A stretch of 64,000 nt of DNA, taken from positions 6,174,985 to 6,238,984 of the forward strand of contig NC_085859.1 of assembly GCF_034702125.1 (NCBI RefSeq), read 5' to 3'. Positions 1-12,346 of the stretch are shown piece after piece. Source of the DNA: Engraulis encrasicolus. Taxonomy: Eukaryota > Chordata > Actinopteri > Clupeiformes > Engraulidae. The stretch's first letter is position 1. Every line of letters begins with the position of its first letter. A program made the position numbers and the translations under genes. The notes below the pieces were generated by a model. That model was not told the origin of the DNA. It searched no databases and saw only the letters and a program-made list of their open reading frames with translations.

Positions 1-330
1 CACGAGACAGGACTTTACAGACGTCGCACTCCAGGTCCAGCAGCACATTCAACAGCAATTGCAGTTTGTACTTGCCATCGCTTCCTGACGTGTTCCAGTC
101 TGATTCTTCACTGCCACGCTAAAACAGTAGCTGCTCCTCAGAGGCAAATTTAAAAGCAACGTTACAATCGTTTCTCCCGCTGTGGCGATCAAAACTTCCT
201 GGCTGGAGGGAGACAGACTGTGGTGTATTCATGGAGTACTGCTGCCATCTAGTGGCCATGTTTAGTAAGACATAGCAGCGTGCATTCCATTACAGAATCC
301 TCTCATTTCAGTGAATAATCTATTGAATCG
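1..330 (-). pseudogene. finTRIM exon 1 remnant, third copy at left edge
   Basis: On the minus strand this matches, with deletions, the B-box-1 end and the 5' flank of exon 1 of the TRIM gene at 12.3-12.9 kb. The 'ccaggtccagcagcacattc' stretch, the bases around the start codon and the '...gagtactgctgccatctagtgg' upstream flank are shared with both other TRIM copies. The RING part is missing, so it cannot encode a TRIM protein. Any downstream exons would lie left of the window. Confidence 0.65.
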
Positions 331-1110
331 CTGACGCTGAACAAAGTACTTTAGTAGTCACTGATTCTTAAACAAGTGGCTTAAACACGTTTTCATTTTG
401 AAAGAAAAGAAGTTGTTGTAAATGAAGGTCTTGGCTGTGCAGCTGTGTATCGTATCAACCTCATATTTAACTTTTTTCATAAAATATGCCATTTTGTCCA
501 CACCATCAGACACAATTAGAAGGTTTTTTTTTACTGTGTTAAAGTGAAAGGCAAAGGACCCGGGCCTGAATCGAACCTGAGTAAGCCGCGTAACAGGCGT
601 GTGCCCTACTGTTAGAGCCACAGTACAGTACAGTGTGGGAAATGACATGGCTAAAGTGGAGCAGCCAGGTGGCCAATCTTGATTAATTGCACATTGCACC
701 AGTAAGAGCAGAGAACAAAGATTTCAACAGTTTTGCTCAAACTATTGCAATGCACACATTATGACAGTTCAAAAAAGGAGGAATTCTTGGTGTGTATGTT
801 ACTGGAGCAGCAAGGAGGAACTCGCACACCACTGATGCCGATGCATAAATGATTTTAATGCATAAGGAAAATAAAGAAGGTGCTACCCAGTGAAGTGCAA
901 AACGTTTTCGGTCCTTCAGACCATCATCAGTGCCAAACTTTTCAAATAAAAAGACACGCCCAGATATAGCCTAGGTAGGCGGAACGCAACTTGTCCATTC
1001 AACCTAACCTGAAGACAGATAAAGGTGTCAATCAAGATACTGTTTCCTGTAGGATATAGGCCTAGTTACGTAAGGATACCTAGAATATGTATATATGGTA
1101 TATGACATAA
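331..1110. other. Non-coding stretch, no gene recognised
   Basis: No reading frame here has recognisable coding content. The segment at about 780-960 has the look of a dispersed fish repeat (a motif reading 'ggtccttcagaccatcatc'), but I could not define its ends. Confidence 0.5.
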
Positions 1111-1114
1111 GGGC

Positions 1115-1260
1115 ATGTGTTACTGGTGCATCTTTGATCAAGCAGCAAGTCTTTGTGGTGTATCAAGAGCCATGGTATCCAAGGTAATGTCAGCTTACCA
1201 CCAATCCAACAGGATTGACTGTGGATGCAGAGGAAGCTGTCTGAAAGGGATGTTACAACT
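1115..1260 (+). pseudogene. Tc1-type transposase helix-turn-helix remnant
   Basis: The + frame reads ...AASLCGVSRAMVSKVMSAY..., which matches the paired-like DNA-binding helix of Tc1 transposases (usual pattern A-x-x-L-x-G-V-S-R-A-T-V-S-K-V-M). The frame then loses similarity and no catalytic domain follows. It is a short relic, unrelated in sequence to the intact Tc1 at 25.5-27.1 kb. Confidence 0.5.
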
Positions 1261-1425
1261 CACAGCAAATCCCAATTTAAACCCTGCATACAATGAAACA
1301 CATCGCAAGCAGTTGACATTAATATGGGAACACACATTTCCACAGAGATGAGACAATATTACAACAGTTAAACAATCTGCAGACAAACTCATTTGATACC
1401 TACACATTGCGCTACTGCAAAAAAC

Positions 1426-2313
<888 letters not shown>

Positions 2314-3130
2314 TCGGTGTAGACCTTCCTTAGGGTGTTCTCCATCATTTCAGAAGGGGTGCCCCAAATTTCAATGTCATTAAGGTCATTTTTATGGGGT
2401 AAATCCAAGATGGCTGCCCAAAACGAGCCAATAGTAGTAAAATGCTGTACTGCCTGGACATAATGGTGTTATGGGCCAATCCACCTATTTGTGTGTGATG
2501 TATACAAACTGAACTTTGAAAATATGTGCAAAACTTACCATAAAAACAATGTTATATATGTCTTATTTAGATTTAAAAACAGGAAAATCATAAAAACCAT
2601 GGTCAGAATGAGATCACTCTACAATTGAGAGCTCATTTCTGGGCATTTAGCTATTGAACCAACATTCATTAAGAGTTTTAAAAACTTGCAGTGGGTCATA
2701 TCTATAACATCCAAAAAGAAAATTGTGGTTAGAAAAATTGGGGGAGAAGAGATAAACCCTTGAACTGGGCCACACATAACTGTCCCAATGTTAGCATGCT
2801 AGCATTAGCAGGTTCAGACACTCAGTCTGCTCACAAACTACTACTACTTCCTTAGGACCCCCTCAATGATTTAACCCTATGAGTCCAACTGAAATATATT
2901 CATATCAGTCAAGTCAATAATACATGTACATATCAAGTGTCAGTGACAGCTTGGATGATTTACTATAGGCCATTACAAAATAAAATGTATGCTGATTAAT
3001 GTTCAGATATGTATATCTCAGTCCTAAGTGTACAATGGAGTGATAAGGGCATTTATGCTTAGGAAATTATGAATAATCAATATGCAATACACCATACATA
3101 CAGTATATTGACAGATACTTTATGTTTTAA

Positions 3131-3490
3131 AGGGACACTGTGTGAGATTTTTAGTTGTTTATTTCCAGAATTCATGCTACCCATTCACTAATGTTACCTT
3201 TTTCATGAATACGTACCACCACCATAAAATTCTAAGTATTCATTATGACTGAAAAAAATTGCACTTTTCTTACATGGAAAGGGGGATCTTCTCCATGGTC
3301 CGCCATTTTGAATTTCCAAAATTAGCCATTTTTAGCTGCAAAAATGACTGTACTTGGACCATACTAGAAAATATTTGTTTAATACTTAGTAAACTTTCAT
3401 GTAAAGATCAAATTTGGCAATAGGCAGCCCAATTTCAATAAGCAGCATAGTTGCAGTACCTTTTTTGACCATTTCCTGCACAGTGTCCCT
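3131..3490. mobile_element. TTAA-flanked MITE nested in transposon copy 1
   Basis: Begins AGGGACACTGTG and ends CACAGTGTCCCT, with TTAA on each side (3127-3130 and 3491-3494). Copy 2 of the host transposon has the uninterrupted site with a single TTAA near 7355, which proves insertion. Ends of this type and the TTAA duplication fit Kolobok-like or piggyBac-like MITEs. Decayed relatives lie near 11.87-12.08 kb and 52.06-52.28 kb. Confidence 0.85.
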
Positions 3491-3754
3491 TTAAAAGAGC
3501 AAAATGGTAACATGTCTGTTTTTCCATCTACTTTTGGCTTTAAGATGACATGTTGGCTACCTAACCACTTAATTTATTGTTTGCTCGTTATTTTTTATTT
3601 GTGGGTGTGGTCCTTTGTTTAAAACATGTCTGCCTGCCTTCCCTCTCTCACATAGGCTACTAAAATAGTCTTTCAAAAACTTAAAACAACAGCATGTGAA
3701 AATCCTATTGGCTTTGGAGGGCTAAAGTCAAAGTAGCCTAAAAGTCATCAAGAC

Positions 3755-3965
3755 TATACTGTACTCTACTGTATTGCACTGTACTGTACTCTACTATACT
3801 GTACTGTACTGTACTGTAATGTGATATACCGTACTGTACTCTACTGCACCGTGCAGTATGCTACTGTACTATACTGTACTGTACTGTACTTTATTATACT
3901 GCACCGTTCTGTATGCTACTGTACTGTACTGCACTCCACTGCACTGCACTGTACTGTACAGTACA
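3755..3965 (+). repeat. (TACTG)n pentamer array in transposon copy 1
   Basis: Imperfect runs of TACTG/TGTAC pentamers. The same array is longer in copy 2 (about 7605-8005). The open reading frames in it are a product of the repeat. Confidence 0.9.
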
Positions 3966-3991
3966 ACTACATAGAACTGAAACATGTAGAG

Positions 3992-4207
3992 CGGTGGTGC
4001 TCAAACTGTGGTACGCGTACCACTGGTGGTACTTGAGACATCTCTGGTGGTACTTGGAATGCCATTATGAACCTCTCCTGTACTGACTGGCAAAAGTGAA
4101 TATGGAAGGCCTTTACTGCGATATTCTAATGTTGGTTGTCAAGGTGGTACTCGGAGAGCTCAATATTTTCTCACGGGGTACTTCACACAAAAATTTGAGA
4201 ACCACTG
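3992..4207. mobile_element. hAT-type MITE nested in transposon copy 1
   Basis: Starts CGGTGGTGCTCAAAC and ends GAGAACCACTG (consensus TIR CAGTGGTTCTCAAAC). It is flanked by the 8-bp duplication ATGTAGAG at 3984-3991 and 4208-4215. The same insertion is present in copies 2 and 3, so it predates their spread. Confidence 0.85.
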
Positions 4208-5338
4208 ATGTAGAGCATTCTGAGAACATGTACAATATTATGCAAAGGTGTAGTGGGAATGAGTTATGTTACTGTCACCACTCAAAATCTTGAAGGTTAA
4301 AAAAAGTCTTGTGGCATTTTGTTTGGGGGGGCGGGGTATGATAGACTATCCTTCCTCCCAGACTATTTGTGTGCCTTGCATATCAAGAAAATGAGTACAG
4401 GTAATGATTTACTTTCATAGTATATACCATATGAGAATTGTTGTTCTATATAGATATTTCTCCTATGGGTAAGGGTGGCAAAAGACCTACGGTACATGTT
4501 GTCCATCAGCTGTCAGTTTTGATAGCAATTTAAGTACTCAATGATTACTGAGCTAACTAATACAACTTTTGACACAAGTACTAGGTGAGGACTTGTCTGC
4601 AAATAAAAAAAAACAATTTACCTCTGTCTTCTTACTCAACATATACTAACAAATCATTTCCATTTATTTTGAACTGAAGCCATACTGTGGCCTACAGTAG
4701 GCCTATATTGAGTAATCTGTAATGTCATTCTAAAGATGACTGAAATGCTCTCACAATATGCACAATGCCTTGTAAAATTAGGTGATCTTATAGGGTTCTT
4801 CATACATATGGAAAGGTCCTGTCCTTTACCCTCTCTCATACAAATAAAATACGTATATCTGCTATGGAAATTAGAGGATGGAGAACACACTACCTAGGGC
4901 ATATTGCACTGACACTAGCAGCAGTCTATTCTCACCATAGTTTTAGTGTGGGCAATGCTCATTTTAATTCAGACCAAAAATCTTCTCAAATCGTTCACAA
5001 TGTTACATGCTGACAGACTCACAGACTCGCCCATACTTTCACACTGTATACATTTTGTAGTTTTATCAATCTGGTCAAGCAGGCTACCCTTGCTTCATCT
5101 CTGCTGAGGACTATATTAACATTGTCAGCTAAGTATAATGTCATGTAATAGCAATGTAATGCATTACCAACATGACATATTGTATATGACATGGCAGACA
5201 ATTTTTTTTCAAGGGACACCCCTTCTAGGATGTCTTCAAATCAGTCAAGGAATATGTGTACCGAATTATATGCTTCTATCCAGCGCATAACGATTTCTCG
5301 GCTTAGAGTCCCTACTATATAGAGATACTGTATGTGCA

Positions 5339-5446
<108 letters not shown>

Positions 5447-5452
5447 ACTTAC

Positions 5453-5509
5453 ACTGTAAGAAGTCCTCTCTGGTCGCTGGTTCAGCAGTAAGAGCCTGGC
5501 CATCAGACA
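5453..5509 (-). pseudogene. TRIM A exon 6 (57 bp)
   Basis: Acceptor CACAG and donor GTAAGT frame an open 57-bp exon encoding the linker (...SDGQALTAEPATREDFLQ) that normally precedes B30.2. It is 57 bp in copy B as well. No B30.2 exon follows. Confidence 0.7.
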
Positions 5510-5575
5510 CTGTGACAGAGGGGCAGATAAACATCGAGGTTCTCATTAATATTGTCCCCCATTGTTTGACTCTAC

Positions 5576-5825
5576 CGCAGTGGTTCTCAACCTGTTTGGA
5601 ACAAACGCCCTCTTGACCTCATCATAAGCCTCCCGACGCCCTCCTTGACCGCATCATAAGCCTCCCGATCCCCCCTTGACCTCATCATAAGCCTCCCGAC
5701 GCCCCCTTGACCTCATCATAAGCCTGACAATACCCCCCTTAGAATTAAAAATTACGATGGATTTATGCCCCACATTTGCAACTGAGCACTCTCTCAGCTG
5801 CCTCAACGCCCCCTAACACCTCATT
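5576..5825. mobile_element. hAT-like MITE fragment (CAGTGGTTCTCAACC end)
   Basis: Begins with the familiar fish TIR and holds tandem ~33-bp 'cttgacctcatcataagcc' repeats. Relatives lie at 35727-35969 and 52285-52490. The right end is cut by the L2 fragment. Confidence 0.6.
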
Positions 5826-6072
5826 GGGTCTACAGCCCCCACCCTCTGGAACAGTCTACCTCTCCATGTCCGTCAAGCCCCCACACTGGCTACGTTCAAA
5901 AAGCACCTAAAATCACACTTATTCACTGAGGCCTATGGTCCTTAACCACTCTGCCCCAAACCCACCTCTACCCCCCTCCTCTCCTCTCTCTCTATTCCCC
6001 TGCCCACTCTCCTTTTGTAAAGCGACCTTGGGTTACTTGAAAGGCGCTATATAAAACCAATTTATTATTATT
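5826..6072 (+). mobile_element. L2-type LINE 3' end, 5'-truncated
   Basis: Encodes the typical last residues of an L2 reverse transcriptase (LWNSLPLHVRQAPTLATFKK then HLFTEAYG), followed by 3' UTR 'aaggcgctatataaa' and a TTA microsatellite tail (6066-6105). Confidence 0.75.
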
Positions 6073-6073
6073 A

Positions 6074-6105
<32 letters not shown>

Positions 6106-6227
6106 GAGAGACCAAGTTACCGCGACCTCAACATGGAAATGTGACCCTCGCTGTGGTGTCAATATTACATCCTGTGTCTACTTACCTTATGTTGAGGTGA
6201 ACTACCGCTGTGGTGTCAATATTACAT

Positions 6228-6229
<2 letters not shown>

Positions 6230-6325
<96 letters not shown>

Positions 6326-6345
6326 TGTGTGCGTGCGTGCGTGGG
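6230..6345. repeat. (GT)n microsatellite next to TRIM A exon 5
   Basis: GT dinucleotides with GC-containing variants at the right end, about 20 bp after the donor of exon 5 on the gene strand. Confidence 0.95.
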
Positions 6346-6365
6346 TGCATGCGTTGAATACTCAC

Positions 6366-6401
6366 ACTGTATGTTCTGGATGATCTGGACATGTTTCGCT
6401 G
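6366..6401 (-). pseudogene. TRIM A exon 5 (36 bp)
   Basis: TGTAG acceptor and GTGAGT donor frame a 36-bp exon (AKHVQIIQNIQ) equivalent to copy B exon 5 at 20797-20762. Same length and phase. Confidence 0.65.
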
Positions 6402-7604
6402 CTACAACACAAAAAAACACATTATGAAATGGTTATCTTACATTAGCTGGGTCTCTTAGCGTCCAAAAAGGGCCTAATCGTTACGCGCTGGATAGAAGCA
6501 CCAAAATCGGTGTAGACCTTCCTTAGGGTGTTCTCCATCATTTCAGAAGGGGTGCCCCAAATTCCGATGTCATTAAGGTCATTTTTATGGGGTAAATCCA
6601 AGATGGCTGCCCAAAACCAGCCAATAGTAGTAAAATGCTGTACTGCCTGGACATAATGGTGTTATGGGCCAATCCACCTATTTGTGTGTGATGTATACAA
6701 ACTGAACTTTGAAAATATGTGCAAAACTTACCATAAAAACAATGTTATATATGTCTTATTTAGATTCAAAACAGGAAAATCATAAAAACCATGGTCAGAA
6801 TGAGATCACTCTACAATTGAGAGCTCATTTCTGGGCATTTAGCTATTGAACCAACATTCATTAAGAGTTTTAAAAATTTGCAGTGGGTCATATCTATAAC
6901 ATCCAAAAAGAAAATTGTGGTTAGAAAATTTAGGGGAGAAGAGATAAACCCTTGAACTTGGCCACACATAACTGTCCCAATGTTAGCATGCTAGCATTAG
7001 CAGGTTCAGACACTCAGTCTGCTCTTCAGATAAAGATGGCAAACAATAATTTTAATCCCACTTACACATGTGCACACACACACACAAACTACTACTACTT
7101 CCTTAGGACCCCCTCAATGATTTAACCCTAGGAGTCCAACTGAAATATATTCATATCAATCAAGTCAATAATACATGTACATATCAAGTGTCAGTGACAG
7201 CTGTCAAATGACAAATGTATGCTGATTAATGTTCAGATATGTATATCGCAGTCCTAAGTGTACAATGGAGTGATAAGGGCATTTATGCTTAGGAAATTAT
7301 GAATAATCAATATGCAATACACCATCCATACAGTATATTGACAGATACTTTGTTTTAAAAGAGCAAAATGGTAACATGTCTGTTTTTCCATCTACTTTTG
7401 GCTTTAATCTAGATGACATGTTGGCTACCTAACCACTTAATTTATTGTTTGCTCGTTATTTTTTATTTGTGGGTGTGGTCCTTTGTTTAAAACATGTCTG
7501 CCTGCCTTCCCTCTCTCACATAGGCTACTAAAATAGTCTTTCAAAAACTTAAAACAACAGCATGTGGAAATCCTATTGGCTTTGGAGGGCTAACGTCTAT
7601 AAGA

Positions 7605-8005
7605 CTATACTGTACTCTACTGTATTGCACTGTACTGTACTCTACTGTACTGTACTGTACTGTACTGTAATGTGATGTGATATACCGTACTGTACTCTAC
7701 TGCACCGTGCAGTATGCTACTGTACTGTACTGCACTGTACTGTACTGTACTGTACTAGACTGCACCGTACTGTATGCTACTGTACTGTACTTAACTAGAC
7801 TCCACCGTACTTTATGCTACTGTACTGTACTGTACTTTACTTTACTGTACTGCACCGTACTGTATACTACTTTACTGTACTGCACCGTACTGTATGCTAC
7901 TGTACTGTACTGTACTATACTCTACTGTACTTTATTATACTGCACCATTCTGTATGCTACTGTACTGTACTGCACTCCACTGCACTGCACTGTACTGTAC
8001 AGTAC
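7605..8005 (+). repeat. (TACTG)n pentamer array in transposon copy 2
   Basis: Same array as in copy 1 but nearly twice as long. The long LYCTVLY-type frames here are repeat artefacts. Confidence 0.9.
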
Positions 8006-8030
8006 AACTATAGAACTGAAACATGTAGAG

Positions 8031-8246
8031 CGGTGGTGCTCAAACTGTGGTACGCGTACCACTGGTGGTACTTGAGACATCTCTGATGGTACTTGGAATG
8101 CCATTATGAACCTCTCCTGTACTGACTGGCAAAAGTGAATATGGAAGGTCTTTACTGCGATATTCTAATGTTGGTTGTCAAGGTGGTACTCGGAGAGCTC
8201 AATATTTTACAGGGGGTACTTCACACAAAAGGTTTGAGAACCACTG
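8031..8246. mobile_element. hAT-type MITE nested in transposon copy 2
   Basis: Same 216-bp insertion with the same ATGTAGAG duplication as in copy 1. Confidence 0.85.
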
Positions 8247-9456
8247 ATGTAGAGCATTCTGAGGACATGTACAATATTATGCAAAAAGGTGTAGTGGGAA
8301 TGAGTTATGTTACTGTTACCACTCAAAATCTTGAAGGTTAAAAAAAGTCTTGTGGCATTTTGTTTGGGGGGGGCGGGGTATGATTGATGATGAATGACTA
8401 TTCTTCCGCCCAGACTATTTATGTGCCTTGCATATCAAGAAAATGAGTCCAGGTAATGATTTACTTTCATAGTATATACCATATGAGAAGTGTTGTTCTA
8501 TATAGATATTTCTCCTATGGGTAAGGGTGGCAAAAGACCTACAGTACATGTTGTCCATCAGCTGTCAGTTTTGATAGCAGTTTAAGTACTCAATGATTAC
8601 TGAGCTAACTAATACAACTTTTGACACAAGTACTAGGTGAGGACTTGTCTGCAAATAAACATTTTTTTTATCTCTGTCTTCTTACTCAACATACACTAAG
8701 AAATCATTTCCCATTTTGAACTGAAGCCATACTGTGGCCTACATGTAGGCCTATATTGAGTAATCTGTAATGCCATTCTAAAGATGACTGAAATGCTCTC
8801 ACAATATGCACTTGTAAAAATATAGAATTAGGTGATCTTATGGGGTTCTTCATACATATGGAAAGGTCCTGTCCTTTACCCTCTCTCATACAAATGAAAT
8901 ACGTATATCTGTTATGGAAATTACAGGATGGAGAACCTGCTACCTAGGGCATCTTGCACTGACACTATCCCATTCAAATCGAGCATTAGCAGCAGTCTAT
9001 TCTCACCATAGTTTTAGTGTTGGCAATTCTCATTTTAATTCAGACCAAGAATCTTCTCAAATCGTTCACAATGTTACATGCTGTCAAGCACGTAAGCACA
9101 GACTCACCCATACTTTCACACTATGTACATTTTGTAGTTTTATCCATCTGGTCTAGCAGGCTACCCTTGCTTCATCTCTTCTGAGGACTATATTAACATT
9201 GTCAGCTAAGTATAATGTCATGTAATAACAATGTAATGCGTTACCAACATGACATATTGTATATGACATGGAAGACATTTTTTTTCAAGGGGCACCCCTT
9301 CTAGGATGTCTTCAAATCAGTCAAGGAACACGTGTACCGAATGATATGCTTCTATCCAGCGCGTAACGATTTCTCGGCTTACAGCCCCTACTACATTACA
9401 CAATTGCTAATGCACTGTTAATGGTGGAAATGTTATAATTTCTAGGGTCGTCAAAC

Positions 9457-9842
9457 CTGCTGCAGATATTTTGACTACTTCTTGTTGGAAGGTGGAATTT
9501 AATTTCTCCTCCAGCTGCATCTTCAGTGCAGACACAGATTTCTTCAGGGGCTCCAAGGAGAAGCTTTGGATGAGGGTCACGTTGGTTGAGATTGTGCTGT
9601 AAGGCCTCCCGTTGATGGACACCAGGCTTGTACGAAATTCCGAATGGAAAGAATTTCCATTCAAAATAATGCCATTATACCAACACTAGGTGGTGCCATT
9701 ACCTTGAATTTCTTTGAATTTAAGCTACACCACCCATTGGAAGTACATAGAACACCACCACCTAGTGGTCGTATTATGGCATTACTTTGAATTGAAATTC
9801 TTTCCATTCGGAATTTCGTACAAGCCTGATGGACAAAATGTT
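9457..9842 (-). pseudogene. TRIM A exon 4, split by a MITE
   Basis: The two halves (9842-9829 and 9622-9457) together equal the 172-bp exon 4 of copy B, with the same acceptor (TGCAG) and donor (GCAG/GTTTGA). The encoded segment ends ...QQEVVKISAA. The insertion at codons 5-6 breaks the frame. Confidence 0.8.
9623..9828. mobile_element. 206-bp hAT-like MITE inside TRIM A exon 4
   Basis: Inverted termini CAGGCTTGTACGAAATTCCG... are repeated at the other end, flanked by ATGGACAC (9615-9622) and ATGGACAA (9829-9836). Copy B exon 4 shows the uninterrupted sequence. Confidence 0.85.
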
Positions 9843-9929
9843 CTGCACAGAGATACACACACACTAGGGTGAGATAGACCTACTGACATGAACCATGGTT
9901 TGAACTCTGTAAAAAGTAAAGTTGGCTAC

Positions 9930-10163
9930 CTTGAGAAAATGGATGGGATCCTGTGTCAGTGAAAGCTGCTTCATCTCAGCATCTGTCCTCTTCAGCTCAG
10001 CAATCTCCTGCTCCAGTCGCTTCAGGAGTCCTTCAGCTCGACTCACCTCAGCCTTCTCCTGAGCTCTGATCAGCTCTGTCACCTCAGAGCGCCTTCTCTC
10101 AACAGAGCGAATCATCTCAGTAAACATCCTCTCACTGTCCTTCACTGCTGTCTGTGCACCACA
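9930..10163 (-). pseudogene. TRIM A exon 3, coiled coil (234 bp)
   Basis: Fully open 78-codon exon with a heptad-rich, charged sequence (ERMFTEMIRSVERRRSEVTE... LLKRLEQEIAELKR), the classic 234-bp TRIM coiled-coil exon. It mediates antiparallel dimerisation in TRIM proteins. A (CA)n tract begins about 10 bp upstream of the acceptor. Confidence 0.85.
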
Positions 10164-10169
10164 CTGATA

Positions 10170-10291
<122 letters not shown>

Positions 10292-10654
10292 CACACACTA
10301 CTTTACACACATTACTATCTGTGGTAGTCAGACTACATGTATTAACATTTATGGTTAACGCCTCTAGGGGGAGCTCCCTAGCTAATATAATGCAAGACTT
10401 ATGGGGACATATCAGTTAGTTAGTAGAGAGAAGAAGATAGATCAAGCCATGGGCTAGAGACATGTTAGGTTGATGTATGAGTGTGTGAAATATTTAACGG
10501 CACGAAGCCAAAAGAGACAACCTTTCAAGTGTGATGATTGCTACAGCCACCGTAGGATATCACACTATCATTCAATACAATTCTATGGGGTTGTGTAATT
10601 GGTGACTTAATTAAATTGCAATTAAATCCTGGTAAACAATGTGACCTATATACC

Positions 10655-10955
10655 GTATAGACCCCTTTAGAGTTTGTAAACAGATATGACGGAATTTGGC
10701 TGCGTGCGCATTGTTGGAGCAAAATCGACCATGCGCCATTCACTTGTACAGAAACTAGCCTTTTTTACATACAGCCTCCCCATTCCCTATTTTACCCATG
10801 CCTGCAGTTCACCTAGGGGGCGCTGTCAAGAGAGCACAGCCCATTCATTCTGAATTGAGCCCTTTAGAGTTTGTAAACTGATATGACGTAATTTGGCTGC
10901 ATGCACATCGCTGCCTCAGAATCCACCATGCTCCGTTCACTTGTACAGAGATTCA
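10655..10955. repeat. Two-copy tandem duplication in TRIM A intron 2
   Basis: The segment with 'ctttagagtttgtaaac' to 'ttcacttgtacaga' occurs at about 10668-10752 and again at 10860-10952, with about 85% identity by eye. Confidence 0.7.
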
Positions 10956-11189
10956 ACAGGTGTTTTTTCCGAAATAAGATAACGGATAACGGATGCTCGC
11001 GCTAACTTCAGATATGCAGTGGGCACCATAGACACGGGCATTCCTGGCGATATCATCAGTCAGTAGTTTAATGTCTTGTAACAACAAACATCTCCTATGC
11101 TTCTGGAACAGCCTCTTCCCTCTCAAAATAGCATAACAAGTGTACTTTTCGGAATCTCTATTTTTTTTTATCAACGTACATGCTTCAGA

Positions 11190-11455
11190 TCTTTCTGAAT
11201 GGAGTCTGCACTCCCCCTAGAGTGCAGTACCACCCAGAAGAGTGGAGTCTCTCGTAATATCCTTAAAACATCTCTGGTGTGTTTGAGTCAACGATGTGCA
11301 CGCATTCATGAGGACGTCGACTCTGAACAGGTCAACAGAGTCTGCACTCCTCCGTTGCGCCCCTAGCGTGCAGTACCACCCAGAAGAGTGGAGTCTCTCG
11401 TAATATCCTTAAAACATCTCTGGTGTATTTGAATCAATGCTCACGCATTCAGTGA
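11190..11455. repeat. Two-copy tandem duplication, about 145 bp
   Basis: The stretch from 'gagtctgcactcc' through 'aaaacatctctggtgt' is repeated at about 11195-11290 and 11338-11437. Confidence 0.75.
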
Positions 11456-11611
11456 TGATGACGTGAATTCTGGATGGGTCAATGGTTGTTAACATTACTT
11501 CCTCAGGAAAACAAAATCAGAGTCATGCTTATGTGACAGCTCGTTATAACTAATTTCACTGCATAATCAGAAACCTGCTGCAGATTGTCTTCTCCTCTGG
11601 TCAGTTCTCAC

Positions 11612-11707
11612 CTTGAGAGTCTCCACAGCCTTCCTCAGCTCCTGCAGCTCCTTCTCCTTCAACTGGATTATCTGATGGCATCTCTTCTGGCTCTGCCCCA
11701 ACCCCTC
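11612..11707 (-). pseudogene. TRIM A exon 2 (96 bp)
   Basis: Open 32-codon exon beginning EGLGQSQKRCHQIIQLKEKE and ending KAVETLK, with CCAG acceptor and GTGAGA donor, in phase with exon 1. This is the usual 96-bp TRIM exon after the B-boxes. A longer frame across it on the same strand is not the coding frame. Confidence 0.85.
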
Positions 11708-11864
11708 CTGGAACATCAGGAATCAAAGCAACAACATGCAGAATTGATACTTTATTTCTGAGAGTGTAGTAGGGTACATGGTTGTGTGAAATGAAATTGT
11801 TCGGCACAAATTCTTCCCAATCAGCTGATTCAACGTGACCTCATGCCAGACGTTAAAAGTGTGT

Positions 11865-12080
11865 ACAAATATTTTTTTGCAGTTTATTTCCAAAATGCAT
11901 GATGTTGCGAATTCACAAATGCTACTTTTTCATGAATAAGTACCACCGCCATAAAATTTAAAAGTATTCATTATGACTGGGAAATGGCACTTTTCATTCA
12001 TGACAAGGGGGATCTTTTCCATTGTACTCTCATTGTACTTTGGCAGCAGCATAGTTGCAATACCTAATCTGGCCACAATC
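11865..12080. mobile_element. Decayed TTAA-type MITE
   Basis: Diverged relative of the element at 3131-3490 (shared 'ctactttttcatgaata' and 'gcagcatagttgcaatacc'). Ends not defined. Confidence 0.6.
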
Positions 12081-12346
12081 CTACACAGTTCACACAAGAC
12101 AGACTGGCAGAACCTGTTTGACAGGTAGGAGGGAGGCTACACGGAAGTTGGCCTGTCAATGTTTTACAGAATGTCAGACATTGAACCCTTGAGATTAATA
12201 TCTCTTGTGTGCCCTCTAAGTCCAATGTAGAAATAACACATTTCGTTCACAATAGCTAGGCCTATAGGCTAAATTAAGCCTACATACTGCATGAAGCCGT
12301 GCATATAGGCAAATTAATACACAAGTACATTATTTCCTCCTCTTGC

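Larger units (their letters stand above)
2314..5315 (+). mobile_element. 2.9-kb non-autonomous DNA transposon, copy 1 (left end lost)
   Basis: Collinear with 6447-9391 and, inverted, with 59593-64000. The right terminus (about 5270-5315) has the family inverted repeat that includes the core 'cgcgtaacgatttctcgg' with one change. The left terminus stops just inside the repeat, at the shared 'aaatcggtgtagacc', so this copy lacks its outer left end. It carries an internal pentamer array and a nested hAT MITE common to all copies, plus a private TTAA-flanked MITE. No reading frame resembles a transposase, so it must have moved in trans. The superfamily is not clear to me; copy 2 suggests an 8-bp target duplication. 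Confidence 0.75.
6447..9391 (+). mobile_element. 2.9-kb non-autonomous DNA transposon, copy 2 (complete)
   Basis: Both ends are present. Left: 'taatcgttacgcgctggata' near 6472-6491; right: its reverse complement near 9352-9372. The match continues imperfectly inward for about 100 bp to 'aggggtgcccc'. Flanks TACATTAG (6439-6446) and TACATTAC (9392-9399) look like an 8-bp target duplication with one change. The element lies in the TRIM A intron between exons 4 and 5, which is only about 110 bp in copy B. It has no coding capacity. Uncertain: superfamily; the outer 30 bp of the two ends differ. Confidence 0.8.

Noticed and set aside
11601..11807. Frame reading GVGAEPEEMPSDNP over TRIM exon 2, and its counterpart at 22143-22334
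   Set aside because: The neighbouring frame gives the conserved TRIM helix (QSQKRCHQIIQLKEKE) with correct splice phase.
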